Shown: in pieces, positions 60,193-64,000 of the stretch
Position numbering within the stretch: the first letter of the stretch is position 1
Layout: every line of letters starts with the position of its first letter
Origin: Podocnemis expansa
Taxonomy: Eukaryota > Chordata > Testudines > Podocnemididae
Assembly (NCBI GenBank): GCA_007922195.1
Contig: ML682007.1
Location: forward strand, 14,190,954-14,254,953
DNA length: 64,000 nucleotides
Direction of reading: 5' to 3'
The notes under the pieces: generated by a model
Database searches by the model: none
What the model was told of the DNA's origin: nothing
The model's input: the letters and a program-made list of their open reading frames with translations, nothing else
Made by a program: the position numbers and the translations under genes

Positions 60193-61643
60193 GTATGGAC
60201 TTTGAGGCTCATGGCTCCTGAGTTAAACCTTTGTCTGTATGATCTTTTGTTAAAGGGGAGCGTTGGCTAGGAGTTCATGGTCACCATGGTGCTGGGAGTG
60301 GCCTGTTGTCTGCTCACATAGGCTGTAGAGGGGAAAAGGGCTTTGGGTACATCACCTTTGGGTCTGTTGTGGATGGAAACTGGTGAGTATATTGAACTGA
60401 TTTTGAGATGTGGCTGAAATGAGCTAACCAAGGGCCCTTCATTAGATCTTGTCAAGATATTCAGTTCTATTACCAGTGAACTAAGTGATGACTCCTCTTG
60501 GCCTGTGTATGAGAGGGAGAGGAGGTTAGGTGTGTGACTCCTTGAAGGATGGGGTGCAAAATAGTTATTCCAGTCCCTCTTGCCTGTTTTGACTATGGGT
60601 CAATGTAGCTAACTAGCCAAGATTACTAGGCTTTTTGCCTGAAACAATGGGAATATTCATTCTTAGGCACTGAGGCTTGGCAGCATGACGGTCACAGCGA
60701 GTCACAATAAGCTGCAGCGCAATCAAACAGGCCCCATATTGATAGAGCCCAGGCCCAACAATTCTTTTTTGAGTTGTTGGTAGATATTTGCTTTCCCTGT
60801 GAAAACACTGTCTCTGCTGTTGTCAAATGCAGAAGCTGCTTTAGGCTAAGTTGCAGTGTGCTTCCTTGCTCCCAGCAGTGTGATAATCTTTGGGGGGGTT
60901 TTTTGGGGGAAGGAAATTAGGTCTCCTGTTGTTTCTGCAGTTTTTCTCCCTGGCTGGCTTTATTCTGTAAAGAACGTTAGCCACTTAAATTTTCACGTTT
61001 GTTGTCTTTTGAACTCGGTAACACTGGTGCTTGCAAGACATACCCAGCTGTGCGCTGGCATAAAGGGGCCTCCTGGGCAAATGTCTTAACGGGCGCTGTC
61101 CTGGATTATTAGACCAGCACAAAGTTCAACAGGGGATGTAGAGTAGCTGCAAGTGCAGTTGGGCAGCTTTCTCAGAAAGTTTTAAAGAGGTCATACTTTG
61201 TAAGTGAGGTTCAGTGGATGAATTAGGGCCTTGGGATTTGTGAGCTTTACTTTTGGCTTTGTTACTGACCATACACTTGACTATGCAATGACTTTGCTCC
61301 ATGTGATGGGCAAATTGCCTCCCCCTCTATGTATGTGAGTTTCACCATTTGTGGAGTTGAATGATGGCTCTGTTTCTCACTGGGAATTTACTGCACAGTG
61401 TTTCGAGATGCTCTGATCAAAGGCATAGTAGTTCTTTGTTTTGTTTTTTGATGCTGGGCAGGTTTAAACCACTCCACAGCTGCAATGTGAGTTCTGCTCT
61501 GTATAAACACATAGGAGGAGAAGATAAACTCTTCAGAGCATCAAACGCTAAACTGGGCAGATACAAAACAATTAATAACCAAGCATGCGTGAGAGTGGCC
61601 AGTGCTGGAGAGGAGACAATAATCGGTGCCTTTCTCTCATCAG
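60193..61643 (+). other. ARHGAP26: ARHGAP26 intron 3
   Basis: A 1,451-bp phase-0 intron with GTATGG donor and CTCATCAG acceptor. No repeat or other feature was recognised inside. Confidence 0.93.
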
Positions 61644-61715
61644 ATTGAGAATGCCGGAGAGGTGCTGATCACTCCATTGGAAAAGTTCCGTAAGGAGCAA
61701 ATTGGTGCTGCCAAG
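61644..61715 (+). CDS. ARHGAP26: ARHGAP26 (GRAF1) coding exon 4, BAR domain part
   Basis: This 72-nt, 24-codon exon is in phase 0 at both ends. The acceptor is TCTCATCAG (AG at 61642-61643) and the donor is GTAGGT at 61716. It encodes IENAGEVLITPLEK followed by FRKEQIGAAK. PLEKFRKEQIGAAK is the strongly conserved basic helix of GRAF BAR domains, about residues 105-128. Because its length is divisible by three and both borders are phase 0, skipping it would keep the frame. The next family exon, which should start EAKKKYDKE, was searched for by eye to 64000 and not found. Intron 4 therefore extends beyond the window. Confidence 0.95.
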
Positions 61716-64000
61716 GTAGGTCAGCTTCCATGCATTGTGGATTGACTGTCCTCTCTGCACATGCGCTTAACTAGAAATGCCTGGAAAGAGTAAAAATGCA
61801 GCACAAACTTTTCCTAGTTGTCCCTTCTGTCCGTTTCCTGCTCCCCTTCCCCCCCCCCCAAATAAAATTTGATTGAACTATGAACACCAGTGACCAGCTG
61901 TGTTTGAGGGAGTTGGTGTGTACGTGAGAACTATACCATCTATTGGACACAAGCAGATAGGAAGTCATCTGTGTAAGAGAAGAGCTTCCAAAACTTTTGC
62001 ACTCTGTTTAAAATTAAATCCTTATCTGAACATATCTCTTGTGAAGATGGAGCCATTCTTGGGAGACATCGAGATTTTATTACAGTTTTTTGGTAGGTCT
62101 GATGCTGTCTGAAAGCAGGTGAATGGGACGAGGACCAAGAAGCATGCACAAAGTCAAGCAGACTTTTTTCAACACTCAAGCAAAATTTGCATTACTTTGA
62201 AGTTCCCAACTGATTCCTCCCTCCCCCTCCTTGCTCCAGATCTGTTACCTTACATCCCATATGCATAACAGGAATGTGTTCAGTTTCACCCAGGTCAGTT
62301 CCCCTGCCTCGAATGTGTAACCAGAATGTGTTCAATTTTAATTTAGACGAGCTTTCTAAATAGGGCATATCTGAAATAGATGACTACTGACCTTGTATCT
62401 CTCATGGCTGCCCCTGAAGCACAGCTATTGTTTTTTGCCTCTTTCCTGTCTTTCCACTGAAATGAAAATTTCAGCTTCTTTCTCTGTCTGCTGTTCTTCT
62501 GTTACTATAACAACCCATTTCTGCCTGCAAGAAATATCAGCTGATGTGTATGAGCTTCATTACCTGTGTTACAGTAGGACAGAGGAAGCCCCGGCTAGGC
62601 TGGAGTACTGTTTTGTGTAAGTAAGGCACAATGCCCTGGTTTAATATGGCAATTCTTATACTGCTTTAGGGAGGAATCTGTAGCTAAAAGAGAGACTTCA
62701 GAATTGGGCCATTGTTTATAGCTGCCAGATACTATGAAGAAAGCTGTGTTCTCACCCACAAACCAATGCCAGAGCAAGGTGTTAGCTGTGGGTGCAAAGA
62801 AGGCAGACTCTTGCTATGATACCATACCGTTTTAATCTGTGTAAACCTATCAAGGATATGGCTCAATGTATTGTGATGGGTTGGCAGCTTGTATGCTTTG
62901 CTGTTTTACGTTGGGATAGCCAGGGGAGAATTGTTTCCAAAGGCGGGAAGGTAAAGGGCTGGGATGTGCAAGCAATGTGTGATTGATGGCATTTAATCAG
63001 AACTGTAAACCCTCCATAGCTCCAGAAGATTGCTCTGGGATCCTCTTGGGGAGATGGCCATGACCTTGGGAAATGCTTATAGTGAGGTAGGAGATAGTGT
63101 TGCTTCCTGTGTGGTGGGTGTGAATTGTGGTGCTGATGGCAAGAGGAATTGAGACTATTGGACTTCATTCCTGATGGGACTTTATTAGGAATTGGTCTTT
63201 TTTCAGAACAGTGACTAGAGGAGCCCTATGGGACTGCACAGATGTAAAAAAACTCATACGGTTAGGGTCAGATATTTTTGATGGGGCTCTAGAGTTTCGT
63301 GCCACACTTTCTCAAGCAACTTCAGGCTAATATGGAGCCTTTTTCCTTCTCCAAAGGTCAATATTTGTGAGATGGTGGTGTCAGCTGCTGGGGGTTGCCA
63401 CACAACGACTTTGTCTGGTAGATGTCAGTAGCATCCAGCTGGAGGCAACTGAAGTAAAACTGGTTGTTTTTACGGTGCTGGTCAGAGAGAAACTTGGTTA
63501 CAGTGAATACTTTACTGCTGTTCCCATTGGAATTACTGACCCTCAGACAGAATGCATTGTGTATTTTGAAATAATATGTTGTATTTTCAGATGTATTTAT
63601 CTTACTTCTTGCATTTGAGTGTAATGGACTTCTTCGGACTTGCAATCCCATTAACACCCTGGGGCCCATTTCAGACCTTATAAAAGAAAACAGTCTCCTT
63701 GTACCCACTGCGTCAGTGATGAATGGTGGGTTCTCTGTAGCTTCAAGTCTTTAAATTGTGATTTGAGGACTTCAGTAACTTAGTCATAAGTTAAAGGTTT
63801 ATTGCAGGAGTGGGTGGGTGAGGTTCTGTGGCCCACGTGGTACAGGAGGTCAGACTAGATAATCATATTGGTCCCTTTTGATCTGAGAGTCCATGAATTT
63901 GATTCCTGTTGTTTACTGATTTTGTATTTAACTTCCTGGGACCAGTAAGAAAATAATTTTTGCAGTTTTTGTGTTGGCTTTGGCCTATTTGCTCTTGAGT
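61716..64000 (+). other. ARHGAP26: ARHGAP26 intron 4 (5' part)
   Basis: This starts with the GTAGGT donor after the codons for GAAK and runs off the window. It contains a CR1-like 3' end near 63825-63900; the rest has no feature I recognise. Confidence 0.88.
63825..63900 (+). mobile_element. CR1-type LINE 3' terminus
   Basis: CAGGAGGTCAGACTAGATAATC, GGTCCCTTTTGATCTGAG and GTCCATGAATTTGATTC match the CR1 3' end. Confidence 0.7.

Noticed and set aside
61716..64000. ARHGAP26 exon 5 (expected to start EAKKKYDKE)
   Set aside because: No AG followed by a matching phase-0 coding stretch was found up to the window end.
1..64000. CRISPR arrays, operons or bacterial promoters
   Set aside because: Spliced exons, SINEs, LINEs and intronic composition show vertebrate nuclear DNA; no regularly spaced repeat array is present.

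Overview
The window looks like single-copy vertebrate DNA from a turtle, most likely a cryptodire. I base this on several tRNA-Lys-type turtle SINEs of the tortoise Pol III/Cry family, CR1-clade LINE ends, MIR-like cores, hAT miniatures and MITEs with GGGTAYGTCTACACT-like ends. Species cannot be fixed from the sequence. A softshell-like lineage is only a guess.

One protein-coding gene is supported: part of ARHGAP26 (GRAF1), on the + strand. Three short exons encode a continuous stretch of its N-terminal BAR domain: 58388-58483, 60131-60192 and 61644-61715. They total 230 nt, with canonical AG/GT borders and compatible phases (1, 1, 0). By comparison with the family they are coding exons 2, 3 and 4. 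The first coding exon must lie upstream of the window and exon 5 downstream. So 1-58387 is almost certainly the interior of the large first intron, and nearly all open reading frames in it are chance. No RNA gene, CpG-island promoter or second gene was recognised.

Layout. 1-6000: two inverted SINE composites, a MITE, hairpins and a small hAT. 9300-11160: an LINE/MIR-type fragment, a hAT and a foldback MITE split by a second hAT. 14040-15250: a hAT, a MITE, a SINE head and a third inverted SINE composite. 19200-25340: two larger hATs, a CR1 end and a MITE-like region with nested hATs. 26440-31410: SINEs, a GC-rich hAT and the fourth inverted SINE composite. 33090-33640: a hAT remnant and a tRNA-like/CR1-tailed SINE. 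35310-38900: MIR and LINE-type tails. 41905-44330: a pair of related unclassified repeats. 44815-51850: CR1 ends, SINEs and a hAT. 55480-57880: an unexplained antisense ORF and two hATs. 58388-61715: the exons. The remainder is unremarkable intron.

Two patterns stand out. Four SINE loci are tail-to-tail inverted composites; in each, one arm has the tRNA-like head and the other begins at the same internal SINE position. Three of the four are flanked as a unit by a 10-11 bp direct repeat. Separately, the hAT copies with readable ends have 8-bp duplications carrying a central TA, as expected for Buster-type hAT transposition.
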